Shown: positions 53,598 to 64,000 of the stretch, in pieces
How the letters are laid out: each line of letters begins with the position of its first letter
Position numbering within the stretch: the stretch's first letter is position 1
DNA from: Asterias rubens
Taxonomy: Eukaryota > Echinodermata > Asteroidea > Forcipulatida > Asteriidae
Reading direction: 5' to 3'
NCBI RefSeq assembly: GCF_902459465.1
Contig: NC_047066.1
Span: forward strand, 15,875,047-15,939,046
DNA: 64,000 nucleotides
Translations under genes and position numbers: made by a program
Notes under the pieces: model-generated
Seen by the model: the letters and a program-made list of their open reading frames with translations, nothing else
Database searches by the model: none
Told to the model about the DNA's origin: nothing

Positions 53598-53980
53598 TTA
53601 AAGGCAGTGGACACTATTGGTAATTTCTCAAAATAATTATTAGCATAAAACCTTTCTTGGTGCACGTGATGGGGAGAGGTTGATGGTATAAAACATTGTG
53701 AGAAACGGCTCCCTCTCAAGTGCAATAGTTTTCGAGAAAGAAGTAATTTTCCACGAATTTGATTTCGAGACCTCAGATTAAGAACTTGAGGTCTCGAAAT
53801 CAACCATCTAAACACACACAACTTCGTGTGATAAGGGCTTTTTTTCTTTCATTATTATCTCGCAACTTCGATGTCCGATTGAGCTCAAATTTTCACAGGT
53901 TTGTTATTTTATGCATGTTGAGATACACCAACTGTATAGGCTAGTCTTTGACAATTACCAATAGTGTCCACTGTCTTTAA
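53598..53980 (-). mobile_element. A-family MITE, full copy
   Basis: TTAAAGGCAGTGGACACTAT ... ATAGTGTCCACTGTCTTTAA with the TTCGAGACCTCAGA/TTGAGGTCTCGAA central hairpin. Confidence 0.93.
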
Positions 53981-54649
53981 AGATGCTATGTCAGATTTTT
54001 TGCCCCAAGCATTAAAAAATAGATTTTTTTTTAGTCAATGGTATTTCAAAGAGTATCACCCGCTCTAGCGAAAAAAAGTTTAACTTTTACTTTTTAATGG
54101 TCAGGAACCATGAACTTTTTTTAACGTTTCTTATAAAACACATAAGAATTGGTCACGTGATATATTGTCGGGATTCCGACAAAAACTAATTTTGAGCACT
54201 TTATTTCACTGCTACTAATAATTGGCGGACTTTTTCGAGCAATGGCTCAAATGAAAGCTTGTAACTTTCTCGACCCCCATCAAAGTATCTATTGAATTTT
54301 AAATCAAATTTTTGAGTCAAATCGGCCAAAAATTACGGGTGGCTCATTCCCTGAGACCCGAGAGAGCAGAAGGTTAAACGACAAACCAGGATTGCATTGG
54401 GACACGCGCGGGAATGAAAACGTGCATGAAGATGAAACTTAAATAAACTTGGCTAAAATTGCCCGGGAAACCTGAATTGAGCGATTGGCGGGGAATTACC
54501 CAGTCATGATCTGGATTGTGGGATGAACATATTGCGTAATGAACAATTTACGAAATCAGTTTTCGAGAAGAATGTTGAATACAAATCTGTTTTTGAAACA
54601 ATGACATAGAATAAAAGTTTGACTTACCGATACCCACGGCAGTAATGTA
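53981..54649. other. No gene seen
   Basis: AT-rich sequence with no repeat or coding signal that I recognise. Confidence 0.5.
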
Positions 54650-56794
54650 TGGGGCGCCGTTTGTCCATTAATTGTTTGACACTTTTAAGGCATGTTTTTA
54701 CCATGGTTTACAGCAATTAGATGTAAACCATAGAAACTGTTGCCAAATCCTGTTATGGTTTACATACCAGTAAAGTATTTGTTGTGTATAAGTTTATGGT
54801 TTACAAACCATGAACATTCAAAAAACATTTACAAATCGTGGTTCATAAACCATGAAAATTGAGACATCTAAAAAACATGGTTTATATGAAAATTGAAGAA
54901 TAAAAATCGTGGTTTACAAATCATGGTTTATAAACCATAACAAATGAACCATAAAATCATGGTTTGTGACCATGGTTTATAAACCATGAAAATCGAGACT
55001 TCTTAAAAAACATGGTTTATAAACCATAAAAATCGAGACTTCTTAAAAAACATGGTTTATAAACCATGAAAATTTACACATCTCAAAAACGTTGTTTGTA
55101 AACCTTAAAAAAATGTGCACTTACAAATCATGGTTTACAAACCATAAAAATGTGCACTCACAAATCATGGTTTACAAACCATGAAAATTGAGACATCTAA
55201 AAAACATGGTTTATATGAAAATTGAAGAATAAAAATCGTGGTTTACGAATCATGGTTTATAAACCATAACAAATGAACCATAAAATCATGGTTTGTGACC
55301 ATGGTTTATAAACCATGAAAATCGAGACTTCTTAAAAAACATGGTTTATAAACCATAAAAATCGAGACTTCTTAAAAAACATGGTTTATAAACCATGAAA
55401 ATTTACACATCTCAAAAACGTTGTTTGTAAACCATAAAAAAATGTGCACTTACAAATCATGGTTTACAAACCATAAAAATGTGCACTCACAAATCATGGT
55501 TTACAAACCATAAAAAATGTGCACTCAGAAATCATGGTTTACAAACCATAAAAAATGTGCACTCAGAAATCATGGTTTACAAACCATAAAAAGTATGCAC
55601 TCACAAATCATGGTTTATAAACCATAAAAACGTGCACTCACAAATCATGGTTTACAAACCATAAAAGTGTGCACTCACAAATCATGGTTTACAAACCATA
55701 AAAAATGTGCACTCACAAATCATGGTTTATAAACCATGAAAACGTGCACTCAGAAATCATGGTTTACAAACCATAAAAAATGTGCACTCAGACGTGGCGT
55801 GGGGGAAATGGGAACCGATCAGAATTGGAAAGGAGGTTTAATTGAGACGATCATATAGGTTTTCATGGTTTATAAACCATGTTTTGTGTATGCACCTTTT
55901 TTATAGTTTGTAAACCATGATTTGTGAGTGCACGTTTTTTATGGTTTATAAACCATGATTTGTCAGTGTACACTTGTATGGTTTGTAAACCATGATTTCT
56001 GAGTGCACATTTTTTATGGTTTGTAAACCATGATTTGTGAGTGGACTTTTTTATGGTTTATAAACCATGATTTGTGAGTGCACACTTTTATGGTTTGTAA
56101 ACCATGATTTCTGAGTGCACATTTTTTATGGTTTGTAAACCATGATTTGTGAGTGCACATTTTTTATGGTTTGTAAACCATGATTTGTGAGTGCACATTT
56201 TTTATGGTTTGTAAAACATGATTTGTAAGTGCACATTTTTTTATGGTTTACAAACAACGTTTTTGAGATGTGTAAATTTTCATGGTTTATAAACCATGTT
56301 TTTTAAGAAGTCTCGATTTTCATGGTTTATAAACCATGTTTTTTAAGAAGTCTCGATTTTCATGGTTTATAAACCATGGTCACAAACCATGATTTTATGG
56401 TTCATTTGTTATGGTTTATAAACCATGATTTGTAAACCACGATTTTTATTCTTCAATTTTCATGGTTTATAAACCATGTTTTTTAGATGTCTCAATTTTC
56501 ATGGTTTATAAACCATGATTTGTAAACCATGAATTTGATGCTTCAGTTTTTATGGTTTATTAACCATGTTTTTACGATGCGTAAATTTTCTTGGTTTATG
56601 AACCACGATTTGTAAATGTTTTTTGTATGTTCATGGTTTGTAAACCATAAACTAATACACAACAAATACTTTACTGGTATGTAAACCATAACAGGATTTG
56701 GCAACAGTTTCTATGGTTTACATCTAATTGCTGTAAACCATGGTAAAAACATGCCTTAAAAGTGTCAAACAATTAATAGACAAACGGCGCCCCA
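54650..56794. mobile_element. 2.1 kb palindrome made of ATGGTTTATAAACCAT units
   Basis: Ends TGGGGCGCCGTTTGTC and GACAAACGGCGCCCCA, with TA on both sides as a likely target duplication. Both arms carry dozens of 16 base palindromes (ATGGTTTATAAACCAT or ATGGTTTACAAACCAT) spaced by GTGCACTCACAAATC-type linkers. The right arm is the reverse complement of the left. The left arm has an extra tandem copy of about 322 bases (54858-55180 against 55181-55500), so the arms are unequal. The only unpaired core is 55793-55861. Confidence 0.95.
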
Positions 56795-58003
56795 TAGTAA
56801 TGAAGCTAACCCACTGCATGCTGTGAATCTTCCCGTTTCTATACACCAACTATACAAGTTACGCCAAATCCTTCAATGAATATGCAATGAAATCAAAGCA
56901 GCGAAAAGAAAAACAACAACGCCTGGGACTCGCAGTTTTATCAACAACTGAGACACATGAATGAAATACTGGAGTCTCGTGGTCTTTCCAAGTACAATCT
57001 ACACGCAGTGGTGAGCTTTGGGCATTGCCGTTTGAATATGCGCCGACCAATCAAATGCCTGTTTGGTTGACATTCACCAATAGTTGAGTCCTCTTTGACG
57101 AGTATGATGGGTTATAAGTGGTTGTGTTTACCAGTATCGGATAATATTGCACATCTGTACATACAGTGGGAGACTTGGAACTCCGGGATGCAGCGAGTCA
57201 TAATGGGATACTTTTTGAAAGCTCTGCCACTAGAGGGCAGCAAACCTACCAGGTATAGGTGCACAACTCCTATAGCAAACAATGGTAAATGCTAAAAATT
57301 CAAAAATACTCAAAAAAATATTTAGAAGTCTCTCAGCCTCTTGAAAATTAAATCAGATACATTGTCATACAACTAAACTTCAGATTTCTTCTCAATTTTT
57401 GGTAGGTCAGCATTTTGGAATTTTTGCTATTTACCCTAAAAGAAACACTCCCAAAAACTCATGCACATCGTTTGTTATCATATGGGAACTCGTGTCCAGT
57501 ATGTCCTGTTCCAGAACAGTTTAGTTTATGCTGGCAATGTGTTATGAAAAACAAAATACAGTTTGGCTAAATCTAAAATACAAAATCAAAAACACGCAAA
57601 ACACAAGGTATTTGTCAGTGACCGTCACTCATGCTTCTCCTATTCCTAAGTTGTTGACATTACCTGGTGAGATCGCCCTCTCTTGGTGATTGGCAGATAG
57701 TCTAAAGTTTCCCATTGCATAGCGCTGCTTAAAGTCACCTGGAAACATATTTTTTCTTCTTCAAAACAGTAGAGTATATGTTTCTAAAATAAAATTTTAA
57801 GTAATTGTTTTTGTCGGTTTATGTGTTAAAAAAAATATTGAGTTGTGTGGGGGGTGACTTCGCCTTCTCCTTTTGTGACGTCAATCGGGGCAGACTTTGC
57901 CTCGATCGAACATCAAACACACGTACGTGCAAGTACAATCAAGTCCTACTCGTGAGTTTGTACGTTTCTAAAAAACTTTTTGTTTTCTTTCATTTTTCCT
58001 ACA
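56795..58003. other. No gene seen; one CTCF-like site
   Basis: Short frames at 57095-57295 and 57805-58149 lack domain likeness in their own frame. The segment 57225-57260 resembles the E-family end (CAGCAAACCTACCAGG). Confidence 0.4.
57227..57240 (+). promoter_or_regulatory. CTCF-like motif
   Basis: CCACTAGAGGGCAG matches the vertebrate CTCF core consensus. Use of this motif in the host is not known. Confidence 0.3.
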
Positions 58004-58221
58004 ATGTCGACCAGGTGTATTGCTGCTTGATATATGCAGCAAAACAACTAAAGATGGGGTATTTTGCAAGTCTTTTCCAGCGCTGTGCAGCAAACACTTC
58101 GAGCCGTCGTGCTTCGAGAATCCGGAATACACTACACATTTTGACATGAAGAGAATTTTTTTTTCTTCTAAAACATGACGCCATCCCAACAATGTTTCCA
58201 GCTAGTGAGGAAGTCGAAGAA
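58004..58221 (+). pseudogene. THAP zinc-finger exon, frameshifted
   Basis: ATG at 58004 reads MSTRCIAA then TGA. Shifting frame gives CSKTTKDGVFCKSFP, ALCSKHFEPSCFENPEYTTH, and a further shift gives HDAIPTMFPASEEVEEGT. These are the C2CH cysteines, the CSKHF motif and the DAIPTxFP motif of THAP DNA-binding domains, in order. About 25 codons with the tryptophan region are missing between KSFP and ALCSKHF. THAP domains occur in cellular regulators and in P-element/Kolobok-type transposases; which one this was cannot be told. Confidence 0.72.
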
Positions 58222-59406
58222 GGTACCTGAAAGACGTGACGAACCTAAAGGAGCATTTGCATAACGTGAAAAAATTTATTGTTTCAACTTTGAGGGCATG
58301 TTTTTATTCGTCGCGCCTCGATTGACGTCACGAACAGCGCCCTCTCGGGTCGGGCTTATTTTCAAATTTGTAATTAACATGGAAACTAGTTTGTTTAACC
58401 TTCCACTCATCAAAACACATATTTTAGTGACAACGGCTTTATTTTGAAAAAATAAGACTAGCGCGGAGTATCCGCTCACAACAGGTTATTACCACAACAC
58501 TGGTCATTATCAAAGGTTTAAACACCCCCACGTGGCAAACCATCCAAATTCGTTCTGGAACATCGTGTTACACACGTGGTTTGAAGCTTTGTTCACCCAT
58601 TTGGCAATTCTAACCACTATGAAAATTTTGTATTTGTTTTTAAATGGAGTGAAAATCCACTTTTCTTCTTGAAATAGTAAATCCCTCGTTTCACCTTGTT
58701 ATAACACAAAGTTCTCATCTAACTAGCAGAGTCTAAGTGTCATGTAATACACTACAGTGCAGTGGAAGAGTCCAACATGGTGGCTGTAAAGACGGTGAAC
58801 ACGTGTAACTATTAGTGATTTCATATTCACTACCTTAGCATAGACCAATAACAAACTTACAATGGATCACAAAGGGTCTCCATTATAGGGAAGTTCTCAG
58901 GACTGGGTTTATTCACAAGGAATTGTGTGTACATTATAGAAGGTTCATACCTACATGGACAAATGACTCACAGAACAACATTTTACTACACAGGGATGAT
59001 GCATCAATTAGAATGTGTGCATTGATCACAATACCGGGGTTCTGGAGGACGCTCATCACAGCTGACAGTCGAACTACTTTGGCATAAATATAGCAACTGT
59101 CTCCACGGTTCGATGAATTCAAATTAAACAGGTAACATTGACTATACGCCTCTTTTAATATATGCGTGAGTACGCCACAATTCTAACTCAAGACACAAAG
59201 TACCTCTCCCATTCTCTACCCATTTTCGTTTCCTACCCGCACCATCATACAAACGGCGCATGCCCATCTATAGTAAAACTCTGTATAAAGATGCACTTAT
59301 CTAATAAAAAAAAAAATCACACTTGTCTCATCTGATGGTCGGATACACAGCTACATGTATGATTCGCTTCTTCCCTTACACACTATGATTGCTACAATGA
59401 CTGTAA
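58222..59406. other. No gene seen
   Basis: 58400-58450 (CACTCATCAAAACACATATT) resembles 7260-7310 in a GH3 intron. The rest is unassigned. Confidence 0.4.
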
Positions 59407-60077
59407 TGCTAGGAGTCCACTGGGCCAGCGACAGTTGGTGCCAGTTCGCGCCAAAGATTGGCGCGTACTGGCTCGCTGTGGCGTCGAATTAATGTCCGCT
59501 CGGCATGTGTCGCCAAGTGGAATAAACTGGGTGCCATATGGCGTGCGACAAATGCCACCCAGCTAGCTCCAAAATGTTGCGCCAGTTTGCGCCACTTCGC
59601 GCCATTACACGGCCATTTGATTCCAAAATTCACCCTGTTGGCGCCATTCGCGCCAATAGACGGCTACTTTGCGTCACTTGGTTATTAGTTTGTGCCAAAG
59701 GTCGCTAAATTGGTTTGAACTTGCCTCCGCTTGGCGCTACTTGCCGACTATATAAATACCGGCCATCGGCTAACTGTCTGAGGCCTTTGATAATGTTGGA
59801 GTGATGATGCTGCTCCATCAGAAAATGATGAGAGATGCTGAGGTGGCCACTGACTATCAAATTATGCTGGCGCGAAATCTCATTGGCGCCTTGAACACCC
59901 AGCAGGGTGGATATGTGCGCATCACATTCAAATTTGGTGCCGTTACGAGCCACCACGAGCCAGTTGGGAGGCAGTTTGAGCCACTACACGCCACTGTACT
60001 AGGCACCTTTGGAGACACAGTAAATTGCATTGGCGCAAACTGGCACCAACTGGCGCTGGCCAAGTGGACTCCTAGCA
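59407..60077. mobile_element. Harbinger-like MITE with TAA target duplication
   Basis: 47 base inverted ends starting TGCTAGGAGTCCACT differ at about four positions. TAA flanks both sides. The interior is packed with TTGGCGC/GCGCCAA motifs. No transposase. Confidence 0.88.
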
Positions 60078-61367
60078 TAAGGGCAAGTTGTTTTGACTTG
60101 TTCAAATAAAAAACATGCATAATGAACTGGACTCATAGACTGATTGAGCTTCGTGCGTCACGTGACCTGTTGTGGGTGTAATTATAATATGTAAACAAAC
60201 ATGGCATAAAACGTGCGTTAAAAAGACATGATTACTGTTGCAATTTGTTGTTCAATAAAGACTAAATTCTCGAAATCACTGAAGAATATTCCGGGATTTG
60301 TAACATGAGACCTTGCCGGTGGCTGAACAGTGCCAGTAATGGGTAAACACAGTTACACCAAATAGGAGAAATTCCACGAGAATGTTCACACGATGTCATG
60401 TGATTGTGCACGGAAAGTGGGGTTTTACAATGCCATAGTTGTAATGATTTTGCTGTCAATATTTTCATAAACAAAATAATTAAGGAGCTGCAAATCCCTT
60501 ATTGTTCACCCTCAAACTATTTGATTGGAAGGGGTAGCTGTCAACTATGAGTCGGATCAACTTCGTAATCTCCCTTATGGCAGCCCGACTTGACGCTATG
60601 CACAACGCATACGGCGCGTGAGGATTTTGTAGTAGATTACTGGAAATATCAAACAGCAAATGTGATTTATATCAATATCACAACATTCAAATTTACAAAA
60701 CGGGCTTCCTTTTAAGTTAAGGGTTATTTAGCGAAAATACAGCCAATTATGGTCTATCGGTCCGAGTCTAACTGCGTTTTTCAGTATCCACTATAGGTCA
60801 CGTGATCACATGAAAACATGTAATGCAATCGGTCTATTAAAGTGTTTAAATAATAACTATTGGCAATGCAGATAAAAGCAACAGCTGTTTACAGGGTGGG
60901 TTTATGTGGGGGTCTCGTAATAACGAGAAGAAGAAGAATAAAAGTAATAATTATAGTAAAAAAATAAAATTAAAAAAGGACAACAGAAAATGACAAAAAG
61001 AAAAGGATTTTAAGGCTATACCTAACTCTTAACATTTGAATATATAGACAAAAGAGCAACGACAAAGAAATATTAACTCATCATATTATTTCACAGTTGA
61101 TAGTGCAGTTTGGGACTGAGCAAACTACCGCTGAATGCACTTGACACCAGGAGTCATCTGCCTTACTACCTAAACCGAAACGAGTCCTGAGACCGCAGCA
61201 TCCGGAATGTTTGAGGTGTTTGATAGGGTGTGTGTGTGTGTCTTGGGGGGGGGGGGGGAGCTGTGTCGGACAATGGAAACAGCGCAATGGACTTTTTCGC
61301 CAGTTCAAGTAAATCTTAGACCATAGATTGAACATCCACAGACGGATATCTAGCAGTTAGGGTGTTC
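60078..61367. other. No gene seen
   Basis: AT-rich. GT and poly-G tracts near 61225-61260. No exon or repeat family recognised. Confidence 0.5.
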
Positions 61368-61383
61368 CAAAGACGACACTTTG

Positions 61384-61420
<37 letters not shown>

Positions 61421-61675
61421 ATCGCCGTCAATGACGTCGCCGTCAATGCCGCCGTCGCCGTCGCAGCCCTCGGCCCCCTTATATCTTTAAATATTTGGAC
61501 AGCTCTGTGCAGGATAGTGAAACAGCGCCCTCAAGAGTCCAGAGGCGACGGCGACGAAGACGGCAACGACAACTGCAACGGCGACGGCGATGGCAAAGGC
61601 GACGGCGACGGCAACGGCGATGGCGAAGGCGACTGCGACGGCGACGGCGACGGCGACGCGAAGTGTCTTTTTTTG
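61368..61675. mobile_element. Hairpin element with (GTCGCC)n arms
   Basis: ACACTTTGCGTCGCCGTCGC at the left mirrors GCGACGGCGACGCGAAGTGT at the right. The hexanucleotide runs cover 61385-61465 and 61550-61660. The centre contains CAGCTCTGTGCAGGATAGTG. Arginine- or proline-rich frames across it are repeat artefacts. Confidence 0.88.
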
Positions 61676-61696
61676 ATAACAATAAGCAGTAGTTTC

Positions 61697-61965
61697 ATGT
61701 CTGTGGCTAAGTTCATTTAGGTCCGGGCTACATTAAGGTACATGTTTGGGGTCTGTGGCTAAGTTCATTTAGGTCCGGGCTACATTAAGGTACATGTTTG
61801 GGGCTACATTTAGGTCCGAGCTACATATAGGTACATGCTTGGGGCTACATTTAGGTCCGGGCTACATTTAGGTACATGTTTGGGGCTACATTTAGGTCCG
61901 GGCTACATTTATGTACATGTTTAGGGCTACATTTAGGTCAGGCTACATTTAGGGCTCGGGCTACA
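61697..61965 (+). repeat. Tandem repeat with GGCTACATTTAGGTCCGGGC units
   Basis: Two units of 53 bases with TGTGGCTAAGTTCATTTAGG, then about five units of 20-42 bases. Confidence 0.93.
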
Positions 61966-64000
61966 TTGTGGTGCCGCACAGACGTGCGACAATAATGGCC
62001 TCATTTTTGGCAAGTATTACGACGTGAATAATTGAGGCGTAAAAGCGAGTCATTGTCCCAGACATTATCCAAATCAAACTTGCAAATGGCTCCTTCACCC
62101 TGATCCACATCGTAATGGCAGTACCCGTTGACTTACGGAAGGGCCACTGAGTGGGTATTTTGGAACAGTAAAGAACAATACTTTTTTCTTTAGGCCAACT
62201 TGGACCCCACAGATGATTTTATTTAGTAAAGAGAAACAACTGAACAACAGTATCAGACCCCCAAACCGAATCAGAAAGGTTGTGTGCCCGGCATGAGATA
62301 CCAAAAAGGTCTACAACTTTATCTACTTTTTAAACATATAAATCTTTACAAAAAATTGCTAAAAAAATTGTTATATTATAACTAAACATATTCTTATGTA
62401 AACAAAATATATATATATATTTCCAGGTGACTTTAAGTGCATGTACAGAACATGAACGACGGCTGCAGTAATTGGGTTAGTGTTGATGCCTGTTATGAAA
62501 TCCAATCGTTTAATTCACCTAAGAACAGCTTATTGTGTCTGCTTGAAGCATGCATTGTTATTCAGACAATGAAATAGCGGAAGTCAAGTAAATCACTACT
62601 TTAGCGAATGATCCAGCCTTCAAAATTGTCTAATCCCTAACGTTTTTATGCATCCTTTCCTTCCGATTCAACTCATGGGAATTATTCCCCAGCTTATAGC
62701 GTGACATGGACGTGTCTTGTAATCAAATCACATAAGTTTATTTTCACACCCTTTGATATTCTGATCGTGTACAAAAAACTTTCCTTTTTAAAGCAACTCG
62801 GTGTGTTTGATAATTTTGTCAGAGACCACTAAGAGTCCTCATATTTTGGTGTATCCTAACAAAACGCATAAAATAACAAATCTGTATAAAAATTGAGCTG
62901 AATTGGTTATCGAAGTGGCAAGGAAATAATAACGAAAGAAAAAAACAGCCTTATATTTGGCTTGCACAAACATAGTGTGTATCTACTTGCCAAGTAGAGT
63001 TTGTTCTCTTGCTATAATTATACAATCGCGGAGTAGATTTTTCGGATTGGTCTAAACGCTTCGGAAAGCTTACTTTCGTCCGAGGATAGACTTGAAAGTG
63101 TTTATGAGTACAATGTACTAGCATTTAATATGCTCGTACATTTTATCCGCTAATTTCCACCTCGTCCTTTCCCCTTAACTGAATACGAACGGCATTCTTA
63201 ATAAGCTTGGTCAATTTTAAATTTCCTCCCGATTATGACACGAATGTTTAAAATTCTTCATTCCGGCTGGTTCTCCTTCATTCCTTCCGATTCCGAATAA
63301 CTGTGGCGGTTTTTTTTTTGTAGAAAGACTTTGGTCAAACCGACGAGGGGGAAAACTTTACCGGTGGATCGGGCCCAATTGCATGGCTCTGCTTACTGTA
63401 AACAGGGAAAAGAGACTATAGAGTCGCTCTATAAAATAAACCATGGACGTCTTTCCAGCAAGCAGCTTTTTTGATGCAACAAGATAGATTTAGTGCAGAC
63501 AATGACCAATGTTTTATAGTTATAACGAGCATTTGCTCGCTGAAATGACACCCAAAGTGAGTATTTTCCTTTCGGAACATTTATTGTTATAATATTATTA
63601 AAAATGTTATTATGAGTTGTTTATTAAAATCTTGTAGCCATTGGCTAGTTTGCGTCAATTTTAGCAATAACAATTTGAAAGCAATACACACTAAAGTAAT
63701 TATATACTTAAGCAATTGAAGATCAAGGGAAATTAGAGAGATCCAGGGGCCGATTTCACAGAGAGCTTATAGATTGATCTTAACTGCAAACCAATCTTAT
63801 AATTGCTAAGTAAACTTTGATGTGCAAAAGAAAAAAAAAACACTTAAATTATACTGACAAATTTGTCCTATACGACGAATTGTATTTGCTATGTGGAGTC
63901 GATCTCAGTATTCCCTTGTGACTTTTGGCGATCTACAAAAGTTGGCTCCTGCACACTACGCTCTTCAGCTGATCAAACTGCGTGCTCCGGGTAGTACTAC
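61966..64000. other. No gene seen; repeat fragments
   Basis: 62788-62955 is a worn A-family MITE piece (AACAAAACGCATAAAATAAC). 63371-63402 is a B-family stub (GGGCCCAATTGCATGGCTCT). The remainder is unassigned. Confidence 0.5.

Noticed and set aside
61479..61720. Arginine-, proline- and aspartate/glycine-rich open frames on both strands
   Set aside because: Products of the GTCGCC/GGCGAC repeats; no codon signal beyond the repeat.

Overview
This is animal nuclear DNA: AT-rich, intron-rich and packed with short inverted-repeat transposons, tRNA-derived SINEs and tandem arrays. Split genes with canonical GT/AG borders, AATAAA signals, and domain families such as fibrinogen-related, C-type-lectin-like and THAP point to a metazoan. 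The repeat families together with a metazoan GH3 gene suggest an invertebrate deuterostome, most likely an echinoderm and perhaps a starfish. The species is an inference; no marker gene fixes it. All exon calls come from reading splice sites and reading-frame phases by eye.

Three split genes can be assembled. (1) Plus strand, 3595-13298: a membrane-anchored GH3 acyl-adenylate/amido-synthetase-like protein (eight exons, 615 residues). Every intron phase agrees, but a stretch of the C-terminal domain that the family normally has is not found. (2) Minus strand, 34524-16536: a secreted protein with a signal peptide, the N-terminal half of a C-type-lectin-like domain, a LamG/pentraxin-like jellyroll, an Ig-like domain and a short end that looks like a lectin C-terminus (five exons, 492 residues). 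All four introns are phase 1. (3) Minus strand, 43229-41573: a fibrinogen-related domain protein (three exons, 192 residues as read) with altered cysteines. Genes 2 and 3 are secreted recognition-type proteins lying near each other on the same strand. Two decayed gene pieces are also present: SAM-domain exons inside a 3.5 kb transposon (47.5-49.2 kb) and a THAP zinc-finger exon (58.0-58.2 kb).

Most of the window is mobile DNA. 1-1934 is repeated at 45638-51072, and the second copy carries a 3,507 bp element with TA target duplication, so the first copy is its empty site. One MITE family with ends reading TTAAAGGCAGTGGACAC occurs about fifteen times. Other structures are a 74 bp satellite (22.56-24.31 kb), a 1.8 kb foldback between 172 bp direct repeats (25.5-27.8 kb), MITEs nested inside MITEs (20.6-21.3 kb), a 2.1 kb palindrome built of small ATGGTTTATAAACCAT palindromes (54.65-56.79 kb), a Harbinger-like MITE (59.4-60.1 kb) and a hexanucleotide-expanded hairpin element (61.4-61.7 kb).

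The genes do not form a pathway. GH3 is a putative intracellular membrane enzyme; the lectin/LamG/Ig and fibrinogen-related proteins would act outside the cell, plausibly in recognition or adhesion.
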